DNA of 64,000 nucleotides from Bacteroidales bacterium (lineage in GTDB: Bacteria > Bacteroidota > Bacteroidia > Bacteroidales > UBA932): NCBI GenBank assembly GCA_015060405.1, contig SUYN01000009.1:18965-82964 (forward strand), read 5' to 3'. The notes beneath the pieces were generated by a model that did not search any database, had not been told where the DNA came from, and saw nothing but the letters and a program-made list of their open reading frames with translations. The translations under genes and the position numbers were made by a program. The first letter of the stretch is position 1. The number at the start of each line of letters is the position of its first letter. Shown here in pieces: positions 8,998 to 18,721 of the stretch.

Positions 8998-9903
8998 ATG
9001 CAGTTGCAACAGACACTTAAGAAAAGCTATTCATTTGAGGGAAAAGGACTTCATACAGGAAGGATAGCGAAGATGACGATCAAGCCGGCTGCGGCGGACA
9101 CTGGGATAGTGTTCAGAAGAATCGACATAAACGAAGATGCCAGGGTGGAGGCCTTGGCCGAGAATGTATCAAGTACAGCAAGGAGCACGACCATTTCTTG
9201 TGGAGACGCATCTGTCAGTACGATAGAACATGTGCTTTCCGCTCTGACGGGAATGGGTGTTGACAACGCAGAGATCGACATCGACAACGTGGAAGTGCCT
9301 ATCCTTGACGGAAGTGCAAAGCCATATATCGACGCGATATGGAAGGACGGATTCCAGGAGCAGGACGTTCCGCGCAGATATATTGAGCTCAAGGAGACTG
9401 TCGAGATCAGAAATGACGAAAAAGGATCTGTTGTACGCATTGAGCCTGCGGAGGAATTCTCCTATAGCATAAAAGTTGATTTCAATTCCAGAGTGCTCGG
9501 AGTTCAGGAGGCGCGTTGGGATGACTCGGTAGTCTATCCTGCAGAGATAGGTGTATGCAGAACCTTCGTCTTCTTCCACGAGATCGAGTTCCTTTTCAAT
9601 AACAACCTTGTCAAAGGCGGTGATGTGGACAATGCGATCGTCATTGTGGAGCATCCTGTGACTGACGAGCAGGTGGAGAGGATGAGCCGACTTTTCAATG
9701 TGCCTGCATTGAAGGTGCGTGAGGACGGTTACCTGAGCAACCTTGTGCTCCGTTTCCCTAACGAATGTGCAAGACACAAGCTCCTCGACCTTATCGGCGA
9801 CCTCAGGCTCTGCGGAGGCTTCCTCAAGGCAAGGATCACGGCTGAAAAGGCCGGACACGGAATAAATACAAGTGCAGCCAAGGCTGTGCGTAAAATGATA
9901 TGA
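8998..9903 (+). CDS. lpxC: UDP-3-O-acyl-N-acetylglucosamine deacetylase LpxC (without FabZ domain)
   Basis: A 301-residue zinc amidase for the committed step of lipid A synthesis. The expected metal ligands are His78 (STIEHVLSAL), His260 and Asp264 (RHKLLDLIGD); the general acid is His287 (KAGHGINTS). The substrate-loop GKGLHTG is near the N-terminus. In Bacteroides and Porphyromonas LpxC is commonly fused to FabZ, giving about 460 residues. Here the protein stops right after the LpxC domain with a clean TGA overlapping the next start by 4 bp, so it is a stand-alone enzyme. Confidence 0.96.
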   Translation: MQLQQTLKKSYSFEGKGLHTGRIAKMTIKPAAADTGIVFRRIDINEDARVEALAENVSSTARSTTISCGDASVSTIEHVLSALTGMGVDNAEIDIDNVEVPILDGSAKPYIDAIWKDGFQEQDVPRRYIELKETVEIRNDEKGSVVRIEPAEEFSYSIKVDFNSRVLGVQEARWDDSVVYPAEIGVCRTFVFFHEIEFLFNNNLVKGGDVDNAIVIVEHPVTDEQVERMSRLFNVPALKVREDGYLSNLVLRFPNECARHKLLDLIGDLRLCGGFLKARITAEKAGHGINTSAAKAVRKMI

Positions 9904-10718
9904 TCATGGCAAAAATTCATCCACTGGCAATAGTGCACCCAAAAGCAAAGCTCGGCGAAAACGTCGAAGTAGGACCATACGCATATATTGAGGAATTCGT
10001 AGAGATCGGCGACGGAAGCAAGATCCTTCCTCATGCGACGATCTTCAACTACGTGAAGATGGGAAAGAACTGTACTGTTTTCCCAGGAGCAGTGATCGGA
10101 GCTATACCGCAGGACCTCAAGTTCGACGGCGAGATCACTTATGTGGAGATCGGGGACAATGTGAACATCCGTGAGTGCGCGACCATAAACCGCGGCACAA
10201 AGGCAAGCGGAAGGGGAGTGACAAAGATCGGAAACAATGTTCTCCTGATGTCATATACACACGTGGCACACGACTGTACTGTCGGCAACAACTGTATTCT
10301 TGTAAGCTATGTAGGCATAGCAGGAGAGACCGATGTCGATGACTGGGCTACGATCGGAGGAAGCTCGGTGGCGCACCAGTTCTCAAGGATCGGTAAGCAC
10401 GCGTTCATCGGCGGCGGCTGCAAGATCAACAAGGACGTTCCCCCATATGTGCTCTGCGGACGCGAGCCTCTTTCATATGCAGGCGTGAACATCGTAGGAC
10501 TCCGCAGAAGGGGCTTCTCTTCAGACCAGATCCGCAACATCAAGGATATGTACGACATCATCTACGGAAGCGGCAACAATTTCTCTGATGCTCTTGCCAA
10601 GATAGAGTCCGGTTTCCCTGAATCAGAAGAAAGGGACACCATCATCCAGTTCATCAGAGGTTCTAAGCGTGGTATCATCAGAGGAGCGGACACCCTCACA
10701 AAAGGAAGCATAGACTAA
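9900..10718 (+). CDS. lpxA: Acyl-[ACP]-UDP-N-acetylglucosamine O-acyltransferase LpxA
   Basis: A 272-residue homotrimeric left-handed beta-helix enzyme that adds the first 3-hydroxyacyl chain to UDP-GlcNAc. Hexapeptide repeats run from residue 4 to about 190; the catalytic His is in SYTHVAHDCTVG. The helical C-terminal domain contains GLRRRGFSSDQI. The ATG overlaps the lpxC stop (ATGA), indicating translational coupling; a second ATG two codons later is also possible. Together with lpxD and lpxC it supplies the first three steps of lipid A synthesis. Confidence 0.97.
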   Translation: MIMAKIHPLAIVHPKAKLGENVEVGPYAYIEEFVEIGDGSKILPHATIFNYVKMGKNCTVFPGAVIGAIPQDLKFDGEITYVEIGDNVNIRECATINRGTKASGRGVTKIGNNVLLMSYTHVAHDCTVGNNCILVSYVGIAGETDVDDWATIGGSSVAHQFSRIGKHAFIGGGCKINKDVPPYVLCGREPLSYAGVNIVGLRRRGFSSDQIRNIKDMYDIIYGSGNNFSDALAKIESGFPESEERDTIIQFIRGSKRGIIRGADTLTKGSID

Positions 10719-10719
10719 G

Positions 10720-11403
10720 GTGCCCAAGCTTCTTTCATCAGCATATTTTCCGCCCGTTTCCTATTTTGCCGCAATGGCAGAGGAGATGGAAGGGTTGAGC
10801 AATAGAAGAGACGGAGACGGTTCGGAGGAACTGTCCCCGTCTGTCATTTATATCGAGGCCTGTGAGAACTTCCAGAAGCAGTCCTACCGCAACAGATGCA
10901 GGTTCTATGCTGCTGACGGAGTGCAGACCCTGTCCTTTCCCATAGTCCATGAGGGAGGCACGCACAAACAGCCAATAGCCGAAATCAAGGTGGATCATTC
11001 AAAGCCATGGGTCCTTCAGCATGAGCGCGCAATCATCTCGGCTTACGGTACTTCCGCCTATTTCGAGTATTACCAGGATGAACTCTTCGCCATTCTTGAA
11101 AGCAGACCGGAACGCCTCTTTGATCTGAATATGGCATTGATAAGGTTTTTCGTGGAGAAGACGGGAATATGTGTGGACATCCGTGTGACGGAAGACTTCT
11201 GCAGGGAAGCTCCGGAAGGATGCCGTGACTTGAGGGAGGCCATACATCCCAAGCGCCCAAACTCCATTCTTTCAGATCTGGGACTGGAAAAGCCGTATTT
11301 CCAGGTCTTTGCCTCGAAATACGGCTTTCAGAAGGATCTGTCCATCATGGATCTCCTCTTCAATGAGGGACCGGACAGTATTCTTTATCTCAAGAAACTT
11401 TAG
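10720..11403 (+). CDS. WbqC-like family protein
   Basis: A 227-residue cytoplasmic protein recognised as WbqC-like from the opening LLSSAYFPPVSYFAAM and the middle QSYRNRCRFYAADGVQTLSFP. In WbqC proteins the same region precedes an Asp/His-containing core (here EIKVDHSKPW). The family occurs in surface-polysaccharide loci and is thought to act in sugar modification or transfer, with no settled reaction. It starts at GTG, one base after lpxA, and so is probably the last gene of the lpx operon. Its stop overlaps the end of the convergent gene by 4 bp. Confidence 0.75.
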   Translation: MPKLLSSAYFPPVSYFAAMAEEMEGLSNRRDGDGSEELSPSVIYIEACENFQKQSYRNRCRFYAADGVQTLSFPIVHEGGTHKQPIAEIKVDHSKPWVLQHERAIISAYGTSAYFEYYQDELFAILESRPERLFDLNMALIRFFVEKTGICVDIRVTEDFCREAPEGCRDLREAIHPKRPNSILSDLGLEKPYFQVFASKYGFQKDLSIMDLLFNEGPDSILYLKKL

Positions 11404-13028
11404 AATCTCCATCCAAGAGTCAGGAGCACTTTCCAGAGACTTCTCTTGTTGAGGATCTCTGGGGCGTAGGCGTCAACCATGATGTTGCCGTTCTCATCGA
11501 ACATGTAGTCATCGTAAGGCATGAAGAACTCATCCTGAAGGAAGGCCTTTCTGACTGCAATGTCTGTGAAGAAAGACTTCTTCGAGCTGTAGCCGAGTCC
11601 GAATGATGCTGTTTGTGACAAAGGCAGATTGAGACTTTCTCCGTTGATGTCGTATTTTTCTGCCGCAGTCTTCATGCCGTAGCCGGCTCTGACTGCAAGC
11701 TCTGGGATAGGCTTGAATTCGGCACCGACTCTCAATGAGTGTGAGACTCCGAATCTGCTTCTGATGTCGTCATTCACCTCGAAGAAGTAGTCGTCCCAGT
11801 CATTTGACCTGTACTTCATCTGGCCGTAGTTGCACATCTCGTAATCTGCGCTGATAACGCCTGCACCAAGGAAGGTGTATGCCGCACCGAAGCTGGCCCT
11901 GAACGGAGACACCATCGTGTAGGTGCTGGTGCCGTATGGACTGCTTGAGGATGCATTGTAGGCACCGTCGGTGTAGCTGGTCTCGCCGGCCATCTTCCAC
12001 TCTTCAGTTATCGTGTTGACTATAGGAGTCTGGATGGTCGCTCCGAATCTGAGGCCGGAGCCCGGAGTCACGATCACACCGAACTTTCCGAAGAATCCCG
12101 AGCCGCTCGCGCTGTACTGGTATCTGTAGCGCATGTCGTTGAAGTAGAGGCTCTCGCCGTTGGTCAGGAGAATCTCGAAGTCGGCAGGGTCGACGGCCAT
12201 TTCCTTGAAGTACTCCTCAAAGGTGTAGTTGATGGAATTGACGCCAAGGTTTGCTCCGAGGTAGATGAAGTCGGAAATGTTCATTCCGAAGTTGAATATA
12301 TATTCATATTTTCCACCTGAAGTCCTTCTTCCGTATGTCTGCTTGAGCGGTCCTCCGAGAGCTACCGTGCCGTTGTCGAAGATAAGTTCGCTTGCTCCGA
12401 CATACTGGTCGTTGTAACCTCCGAAAGTCGAGATCATGCCGCTCTGGTAGCCTACTACAGGCTTCCAAGGCATGAAGTCATAAGCGTCGTCGGCATTGAG
12501 GTTCGAATCCAGGTAGCCGTTCATCGTCGCATCATAGGCCATTGCTCCCATGAATGAGGTGGACTTGTTGGTGCCGCTCGCGTAGACTTCCTCATCCCAT
12601 CCTGCAACCTTGTTGGCGATGAACCCGAAGGTCATGCTCTTGATGCCGCTCTTGCGGTTGGTGTCATAATGGAATGTCATTCCGATGTTCGGCATCGAGA
12701 ATCTTGTGGCGTTGCTTCTGATCTCCCTTTCAAAATACGGGAGCGTGCCGTTGCTGCCTGGAGGAAGTACGCCCATTGTGGTGCTTCCTGTGAATGTGAG
12801 CGCAGGTGTGAGGGCGAACTGTGAGTATCCTGCCACTGCACTTCCTGCAGGGTTGATGCTTATGGAACCCAGGTCTCCTCCGAGTGCGGTGAATGCGTTG
12901 CCCATGGCTACTGTCCTGGCAGTGCCTTCGTAGTCGTTCTCGCTGAAGCTGAGCGCGTCATAGGCATTCTGGGCGTATGCACCCAGCGCTGTGAGCGAGA
13001 GCAGTATGGTGATTGCAGTCTTTTTCAT
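11400..13028 (-). CDS. OmpP1/FadL/TodX-family outer-membrane transport protein
   Basis: A 542-residue exported protein with a Sec signal peptide ending ALGAYA-QNA. The mature N-terminus (residues about 25-75: ALSFSENDYEGTARTVAMGN, then a segment on alternate glycine and proline ending NPAG) is typical of the hatch domain of FadL-type channels for hydrophobic compounds. The remainder has alternating aromatic beta-strands and ends VLLTLGWRF with a C-terminal Phe, the usual signature for BAM insertion. The substrate is unknown. It lies 30 bp behind the aromatic-rich lipoprotein gene and is probably co-transcribed with it. Confidence 0.85.
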   Translation of the reverse strand: MKKTAITILLSLTALGAYAQNAYDALSFSENDYEGTARTVAMGNAFTALGGDLGSISINPAGSAVAGYSQFALTPALTFTGSTTMGVLPPGSNGTLPYFEREIRSNATRFSMPNIGMTFHYDTNRKSGIKSMTFGFIANKVAGWDEEVYASGTNKSTSFMGAMAYDATMNGYLDSNLNADDAYDFMPWKPVVGYQSGMISTFGGYNDQYVGASELIFDNGTVALGGPLKQTYGRRTSGGKYEYIFNFGMNISDFIYLGANLGVNSINYTFEEYFKEMAVDPADFEILLTNGESLYFNDMRYRYQYSASGSGFFGKFGVIVTPGSGLRFGATIQTPIVNTITEEWKMAGETSYTDGAYNASSSSPYGTSTYTMVSPFRASFGAAYTFLGAGVISADYEMCNYGQMKYRSNDWDDYFFEVNDDIRSRFGVSHSLRVGAEFKPIPELAVRAGYGMKTAAEKYDINGESLNLPLSQTASFGLGYSSKKSFFTDIAVRKAFLQDEFFMPYDDYMFDENGNIMVDAYAPEILNKRSLWKVLLTLGWRF

Positions 13029-13058
13029 GATTTCTGTCTTTTAGTTTGGTTCGTAGTC

Positions 13059-14354
13059 TTATCTCCTTGATCCTCCGCCGCTTCTGCTGCTGCCTCCGCC
13101 ACTGCTGCGGCTGTAGCCGCCACCGCCGCTGAAGCTTGACCTTGATGATGAAGAAGAAGACGGACTGTAGCTTGATCTGGATGATGAAGACGATGAGCTG
13201 CTTCTGCTGTAGCCGGATGACGGACGGCTCGATGAGCTTCTGTCATAGCTGCCTGAGGAATTCCTGTCGTAGCTGCTTGAAGTGCCTGATGTGTTTCCTG
13301 ACACTGCAGGACGTCTGTAGCTTCCTGATGTCGTGCCCTGTGAAGGAGTCGTGACAGGGCGGCTTGCCGAGACTGTCCTTCCTCCTGCTATGTTCTTTAC
13401 CGCAGATGAGGATTGGGTTGCAGCCACCTTGCTCTCCCTTGTTCCCGGAGCGGTCCTTGCGACGGTGCTTCTCTGTACCATGCTTGAAGCGACCGGACTG
13501 GTGTTGTCCGATGTCACCCTTCTGCCTGCGGTCACCCTTCCTGTCGATGTGCCTCCTCTGGTCGCCGTGGTCCTGTCTGCTGCGACTGTGGTGTTCCTGC
13601 TGACCGTACTTCTGTTACCTATGCCTCCCCTGAGGCTTGTTCCGCTTGTGAACACCCTGTCAGATCCGGTAGTGCCTCTGGTGCCGTACCATCTGTCCTT
13701 GTGGTGGATGTCTCCGACCACACCATGGTGATGGTGGTGATGATGGTGGTGTCCCCAGAACGGGTCCCATCCGCCGTACCAACCTGCATAGTAATGGTAA
13801 TGATGCCAGTAGCTGTGGTGGTACCATGGGTCCCATCCGCTGTACCAGCCTCCGTAGTACCATGGGTCGTACCATCCTGCATACCATGGGTCATACCAGC
13901 CGTATCTCCAAGGGCTGTAGTACCATGAACCATAGGCCCATGGCCTGTAGTGCCGGCTCCAGTACCATGAGCTGCCTATGCTGTATGGACCGTAGTAATA
14001 GCCATAGTTGTTCTCCAGGTCGTATCTCCAGTCGTATGGATTCTCTCCTACTGTCACGACGGTCCCGCCGAGCTGCTGGTCGAACCTTATGGTCGCCGAC
14101 ATGTCCTGCGGAATCATCACGGTGTCCTTCTTGTCACCGAACAGGTATATCATGGATGACCTGGTGGCTTCCGCCAGCGAGTCGGTGGATGCCCGTGCAA
14201 TCTCCCTGGATGCCTTTGTCCTGAACGCCGGCGTGTTGCTGTATATGCCGTCCTGATAGGTCTGTCCGTTGTCTGAGGATGCAATCTGCATTGCGGCCCC
14301 GCAGGAAGACAGTATCAGCGCTGCAGCAATAAGTAGCGTTGAACTCTTTTTCAT
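13059..14354 (-). CDS. Lipoprotein with Trp/Tyr/His-rich tract and Ser/Arg/Gly-rich tail
   Basis: A 431-residue lipoprotein of unknown function. I chose the start at [20 protein letters not shown] because it gives a clean lipobox (SSCG); longer in-frame starts reach back into the proS upstream region. Residues 20-110 look like an ordinary small domain. About 110-215 is extraordinarily aromatic, repeating [24 protein letters not shown] units and ending in nine consecutive His. The remainder (about 215-431) is low-complexity Ser/Thr/Arg/Gly with tyrosines spaced in [19 protein letters not shown] repeats. Similar proteins are seen in other Bacteroidetes, usually as hypothetical. Metal or surface binding is plausible from composition only. 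Confidence 0.75.
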   Translation of the reverse strand: MKKSSTLLIAAALILSSCGAAMQIASSDNGQTYQDGIYSNTPAFRTKASREIARASTDSLAEATRSSMIYLFGDKKDTVMIPQDMSATIRFDQQLGGTVVTVGENPYDWRYDLENNYGYYYGPYSIGSSWYWSRHYRPWAYGSWYYSPWRYGWYDPWYAGWYDPWYYGGWYSGWDPWYHHSYWHHYHYYAGWYGGWDPFWGHHHHHHHHHGVVGDIHHKDRWYGTRGTTGSDRVFTSGTSLRGGIGNRSTVSRNTTVAADRTTATRGGTSTGRVTAGRRVTSDNTSPVASSMVQRSTVARTAPGTRESKVAATQSSSAVKNIAGGRTVSASRPVTTPSQGTTSGSYRRPAVSGNTSGTSSSYDRNSSGSYDRSSSSRPSSGYSRSSSSSSSSRSSYSPSSSSSSRSSFSGGGGYSRSSGGGSSRSGGGSRR

Positions 14355-14500
14355 TGTCATTTCTCCTATTTTATTATAATAATTTCGTATCTTCGCAACC
14401 TGTTTTGTTATGCAATAACTGTACCGATGGAAATCGGCCGTACAGATTGCTGCATTCAAGTACAATTATAGGGATAAAAACAATAAAAAACAAAAATACA

Positions 14501-15982
14501 ATGGCAAAAGAGGTAACTAAGAGGTCTGACAACTACTCGCAGTGGTATGACAACCTCGTCGTAAAGGCTGACCTGGCGGAGCGTTCTGCAGTCAGGGGAT
14601 GTATGGTGATCAAGCCATACGGATATGCAATCTGGGAGAAGATGCAGGACGTGCTTGACAAGATGTTCAAGGACACCGGTCATCAGAATGCCTATTTCCC
14701 GCTTTTCATCCCTAAATCATTCCTGAGCCGTGAGGCTGAACATGTCGAGGGATTCGCCAAGGAGTGTGCTGTCGTGACTCATCACAGGCTCATGGCCAAT
14801 CCTGACGGCCCGGGAGTAGTTGTGGATCCGGCTGCAAGACTCGAGGAGGAACTCATCGTGCGACCTACTTCGGAGACAATAATATGGAACACCTACAAGA
14901 ACTGGGTGACTTCATGGAGAGACCTTCCTATCCTCTGCAATCAGTGGGCGAATGTGGTCCGCTGGGAGATGCGTACACGCCTTTTCCTCCGTACGGCAGA
15001 GTTCCTCTGGCAGGAGGGACATACAGCACATGCGACTCAGCAGGAGGCTGTCGAGGAGACGATGAAGATGGTGAACGTATATGCGGACTTTGCCCGCAAC
15101 TGGATGGCAGTCCCGGTGGTTGTCGGCCACAAGAGCCCTAACGAGCGCTTTGCAGGAGCACTTGACACAATGACCATCGAGGCCCTCATGCAGGACGGAA
15201 AGGCTCTCCAGGCAGGTACATCCCACTTCCTCGGCCAGAACTTCGCGAAGGCCTTCGATGTGATGTTCACCAACAAGGAAGGGAAGCAGGAATATGTGTG
15301 GGCTACGTCATGGGGCGTATCAACCCGTCTCATGGGTGCTCTCATCATGGCGCATGGCGATGACAACGGCCTTGTGCTTCCTCCGAAGCTTGCACCTATA
15401 CAGGTGGTGATGGTCCCTATCACAGGTAAGGACGAGACTGTGAACAACGGCATACTTGACAAGATGTATGAGTTCAAGAAGGAGCTCGAGGCCAAGGGTG
15501 TGAGCGTGAAGATCGACAACCGCGACACCCTCCGTCCGGGATTCAAGTTCGCAGAGTGGGAACTCAAGGGAGTCCCTGTACGTCTTGCCATGGGTGGACG
15601 TGACCTGGAGAGCGGCACTGTGGAGCTCGCCCGCCGCGACACCTGCGAGAAGGCCTCGTATTCACAGGAAGGCGTTGCTGACAGGATAGTCGCCCTTCTC
15701 GATGAGATTCAGGACAATATCTATGCAAAGGCCCTCAAGTTCCGTGACGAGAACATCCGCAAGGTCGACACCTGGGAGGAATTCAAGGAAGAGATCACCA
15801 AGGGAGGTTTCCTTCTCTGCCATTGGGACGGAACTCCTGAGACTGAGGAGAAGATCAAGGAGGAGACCAAGGCGACAATACGATGCATCCCTGTGGACAG
15901 CGCAGTCTGCGAGGAGGAAGGAAAGTGCATCTATACAGGAAAGCCGTCGCAGCGCAGGGTACTCTTCGCCATTTCATATTAA
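14501..15982 (+). CDS. proS: Prolyl-tRNA synthetase, archaeal/eukaryote-like type
   Basis: A 493-residue class II aminoacyl-tRNA synthetase. Motif 2 is in [19 protein letters not shown] and motif 3 in the [19 protein letters not shown] region; the anticodon-binding domain covers about 285-400. The C-terminal zinc-binding-like domain ends in RVLFAISY with a terminal Tyr, as in the short ProS class that lacks the bacterial editing insertion. I chose the ATG at 14501 because upstream codons read non-coding AT-rich sequence. First of three plus-strand genes (proS, DUF3078, tilS). Confidence 0.97.
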   Translation: MAKEVTKRSDNYSQWYDNLVVKADLAERSAVRGCMVIKPYGYAIWEKMQDVLDKMFKDTGHQNAYFPLFIPKSFLSREAEHVEGFAKECAVVTHHRLMANPDGPGVVVDPAARLEEELIVRPTSETIIWNTYKNWVTSWRDLPILCNQWANVVRWEMRTRLFLRTAEFLWQEGHTAHATQQEAVEETMKMVNVYADFARNWMAVPVVVGHKSPNERFAGALDTMTIEALMQDGKALQAGTSHFLGQNFAKAFDVMFTNKEGKQEYVWATSWGVSTRLMGALIMAHGDDNGLVLPPKLAPIQVVMVPITGKDETVNNGILDKMYEFKKELEAKGVSVKIDNRDTLRPGFKFAEWELKGVPVRLAMGGRDLESGTVELARRDTCEKASYSQEGVADRIVALLDEIQDNIYAKALKFRDENIRKVDTWEEFKEEITKGGFLLCHWDGTPETEEKIKEETKATIRCIPVDSAVCEEEGKCIYTGKPSQRRVLFAISY

Positions 15983-15998
15983 TTAAAGGAAATTATAG

Positions 15999-17129
15999 AT
16001 GAAGAAGTGTGTTATGTTATTCTGTGCGGCGGTTTGTGCTGCACAGGCGCTTTCGGCGCAGGAGCTGACAGATGCGCAGAAGGCCGCGGCTGCGGCTGCT
16101 GCGGCAGTTGTTGAAGCTCCGGAGGTTGTCGAGGAAGTCGTGAAGCCGGATTATTGGACCGAGTCCCTCAAGACCAACATCAAATTTGGCCAGACATCGC
16201 TTACAAACTGGGCGGCCGGTGGTGACAACACCGTGACCCTCCAGGCCTTTGTCGACGGTAATGCCAACTACAAGAAGGATGATCTTTTCTGGAACAACCG
16301 TCTCCAGCTGGACTACGGATTTGTCTACGCATCTTCGAAGCCTATCCTGCAGAAGAGCGACGACAGAATCTACCTTGAGAGCAAGCTGGGATACAAGAAT
16401 GCGGAGATGAGGAACTTCTCGTTTTCGGCCAACTACGACTTCAAGTCACAGTTCTCGACCGGTTACGACTATCTTACTCCGGCTGTGCCTGACGGATATG
16501 AGAGCCTTGAGGACCTCAAGCACAAGGATAAGATCAATCTCTGGAAAGATGCCCGTAAGGTGAAGTCAGGATTCCTTGCGCCTGCATATACCAACCTCGC
16601 TCTCGGTATCGACCTCAAGCCTTGGAAATGGCTGTCGCTGAACTTCGCCCCTCTTACAGGTGGTGTGGTGATCGTCAGGGATGAAGGTTTGAGGAAGAAC
16701 TTCGGTATGGAGCTGAAGGATCCTTACAAGGATGCTTCCAAGATGTCTCCGGAAACACTTGAGAAATTTGATGCGGATATGGCTTCAGGCGACCTGGACC
16801 TCATAGGAAAATACTACAGAGGCGCACGTTTCGAGTTCGGTGCCCAGATGAAGGCGGACATCGCGGTGAATGTCAATGAAAACTTCAAGTACACCTCGCA
16901 GCTCGTCCTCTTCTCCAACTACCTGGACAAGCCGCAGAACATGCGTGTTAACTGGGATAACCGTTTTGACTGGAAGCTTGCGAAGTATTTCTCCCTCACC
17001 TTGACAACCAATATGATCTATGATGACAAGGTGCTGATATTCAGTGATACAGACGGACTTACCAAGCAGAGGGTGCAGTTCAAGGAGTCACTCCTCTTCG
17101 GATTTATCTGGACCTGGAGCGGCAAGTAA
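15999..17129 (+). CDS. DUF3078 domain-containing outer-membrane-type protein
   Basis: A 376-residue protein with signal peptide MKKCVMLFCAAVCAAQALSA and an Ala-rich linker (residues about 24-44). It then enters the DUF3078 pattern: SLKTNIKFGQTSLTNWAAGG followed by many amphipathic beta-strands with aromatic ends. The last residues, SLLFGFIWTWSGK, resemble an outer-membrane barrel terminus. The function of the family is unknown. It lies 16 bp behind proS and 11 bp before tilS, so the three genes probably share a transcript. Confidence 0.85.
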   Translation: MKKCVMLFCAAVCAAQALSAQELTDAQKAAAAAAAAVVEAPEVVEEVVKPDYWTESLKTNIKFGQTSLTNWAAGGDNTVTLQAFVDGNANYKKDDLFWNNRLQLDYGFVYASSKPILQKSDDRIYLESKLGYKNAEMRNFSFSANYDFKSQFSTGYDYLTPAVPDGYESLEDLKHKDKINLWKDARKVKSGFLAPAYTNLALGIDLKPWKWLSLNFAPLTGGVVIVRDEGLRKNFGMELKDPYKDASKMSPETLEKFDADMASGDLDLIGKYYRGARFEFGAQMKADIAVNVNENFKYTSQLVLFSNYLDKPQNMRVNWDNRFDWKLAKYFSLTLTTNMIYDDKVLIFSDTDGLTKQRVQFKESLLFGFIWTWSGK

Positions 17130-17140
17130 TTCCGATAGAT

Positions 17141-18721
17141 ATGCAGAGGAACTTTAAGGAAACGATAGAAGAACTGGGGGGGCTGATCAACGAATGGTCA
17201 GCCTCTTCTGCCGATGCTCCGGTGGTGCTTCTTGCAGTCAGCGGCGGTGTCGACTCGATGTGTATGGCCGAACTCTTCAGCTCATTGGAAGAGCCGGTGC
17301 CTTTTGCCGTGGCTCACTGCAATTTCCGCCTGCGTGGGGAAGACAGTGATGCGGATCAGGCCCTTGTGACCGGATGGGCAGAGAAACATTCCGTGCCTTT
17401 GCATGTCACATCCTTCGACACTGAGGACTATGCTGCAAGAAACGGAATAAGCATAGAGATGGCGGCACGCGAGCTCAGGTACGGCTGGTTTGCCGGATTG
17501 TGCTCGCAGCACGGCTACAGGGCCGTCGCTGTGGCTCATAATGCCAATGACAATGCCGAGACCCTTCTTCTCAATCTCCTGAGAGGTTCCGGCCTCCGCG
17601 GCGTAACCGGCATGTCTGTGATGTCCTCCCTTCCTTGTGCTCCGGATTCCGGCGTCCTTCTTCTGCGTCCGCTTCTGAAATGCACGAGAAAACAGATAGA
17701 AGGCTATGCCTTTGCACATAAGGTGCAGTACAGAGAAGACAGGACCAATGCCATGTCGGAGTACAGAAGGAACAGGCTCAGAAATGAGGTGTTCCCTATA
17801 TTTGAGACTATAAATCCTTCATTCATAAGGACTTTGAATCGTGAGGCGTCGTATTTTGAAGATGCTCTGGATATAGTTGAGGACTATTGCTCCGGTCTGC
17901 AGAAGCGTGTCGTTTCCAAGGATGGGGATGTGTTGAGGATCGATCTTCCGGCTCTTCTTTCGTGTGCCCACTGGAGGTATCTGATATATCATATTCTAGA
18001 GCCGTATGGCTTCAATTCCTCTGTCCTTGAGTCTCTGGAGAATCTTCTGACCTCTGACAGGACCATATCAGGAAAGCGTTTCGACTCTGCCGGATATGTC
18101 CTCCGTACGGAACGCAGGAGTCTTGTGGTTATGGAAAAGATGACCGGTCAGGCCGGTCATGACGTTGTTGTCACCCGGGATCGTGACGGTCATGACGATG
18201 TTGTCACCCGGGATCGTGACGGTCATGACGATGTTGTCACCCGGGATCGTGACGGTCATGACGATGTTGTCACCCGGGATCGTGACGTAGCGGTCATCCC
18301 CGGCCTGACCGGGGATCCCTTCATCCCGGTGCGTGGGGCCGGAGCCTGTCACTGCAACGGCAGAAGAATCGTAGTGGAAGTGCTGCCGTGGTCACCAGGA
18401 ATGCCTCTGAAGCAGCCGGCAGGCACGCTCATATTCGATGCCGACAGACTGAAATTCCCTTTTGTGTGCCGCGGATGGAGAAACGGAGACTGGATGATAC
18501 CGCTTGGAATGCGCGGAAAGAAGAAGCTAAGCGACATGTTCACCGACCTCAAATACAGCTCTATGGACAAGGAGTCCGCACTTGTGCTGGTCGACTGCAA
18601 CGGTGATATGGCGGAGAAACAGCACATCGCCGCCTTGCTCGGCGTCAGGATAGACGACCGCTACAAGGTGTCTGAAAAGACAACGTCCGTAATAAGGATC
18701 ACGATGTCAGGACTTCAATGA
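17141..18721 (+). CDS. tilS: tRNA(Ile)-lysidine synthase TilS with in-frame repeat insertion
   Basis: A 526-residue enzyme that converts C34 of tRNA-Ile(CAU) to lysidine. The ATP-binding PP-loop SGGVDS is at 34-39, followed by HCNFRLRGEDSDAD and the HNANDNAETLLLNLLRGSG core. The C-terminal substrate domain includes PFVCRGWRNGDWMIPLGMRG. Residues about 333-402 are foreign to the family: four near-identical 11-residue repeats (GHDDVVTRDRD type) and a VIPGLTGDPF segment, encoded by a palindromic repeat element that keeps the frame. The insert falls between the middle and C-terminal domains, so function is probably kept. Its 3' end overlaps cutC by 15 bp. Confidence 0.93.
   Translation: MQRNFKETIEELGGLINEWSASSADAPVVLLAVSGGVDSMCMAELFSSLEEPVPFAVAHCNFRLRGEDSDADQALVTGWAEKHSVPLHVTSFDTEDYAARNGISIEMAARELRYGWFAGLCSQHGYRAVAVAHNANDNAETLLLNLLRGSGLRGVTGMSVMSSLPCAPDSGVLLLRPLLKCTRKQIEGYAFAHKVQYREDRTNAMSEYRRNRLRNEVFPIFETINPSFIRTLNREASYFEDALDIVEDYCSGLQKRVVSKDGDVLRIDLPALLSCAHWRYLIYHILEPYGFNSSVLESLENLLTSDRTISGKRFDSAGYVLRTERRSLVVMEKMTGQAGHDVVVTRDRDGHDDVVTRDRDGHDDVVTRDRDGHDDVVTRDRDVAVIPGLTGDPFIPVRGAGACHCNGRRIVVEVLPWSPGMPLKQPAGTLIFDADRLKFPFVCRGWRNGDWMIPLGMRGKKKLSDMFTDLKYSSMDKESALVLVDCNGDMAEKQHIAALLGVRIDDRYKVSEKTTSVIRITMSGLQ
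18140..18316 (+). repeat. REP-like palindromes flanking a 4 x 33-bp tandem repeat inside tilS
   Basis: Left palindrome: ATGACCGG (18140-18147) and CCGGTCAT (18153-18160). Then come four head-to-tail 33-bp units at 18155-18187, 18188-18220, 18221-18253 and 18254-18286, differing at one position in the first copy; each contains GTCAC-8 nt-GTGAC. Right palindrome: ATCCCCGG (18296-18303) and CCGGGGAT (18309-18316). The two flanking palindromes share GGTCAGGCCGG in opposite orientation, so the whole resembles a pair of inverted REP elements around a satellite. Unit length 33 = 11 codons keeps the host frame open. Confidence 0.9.

Noticed and set aside
18068..18352. Minus-strand frame with TIPGDNIVMTV repeats inside tilS
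   Set aside because: Reverse reading of the 33-bp repeat; open only because the repeat length is a multiple of three.
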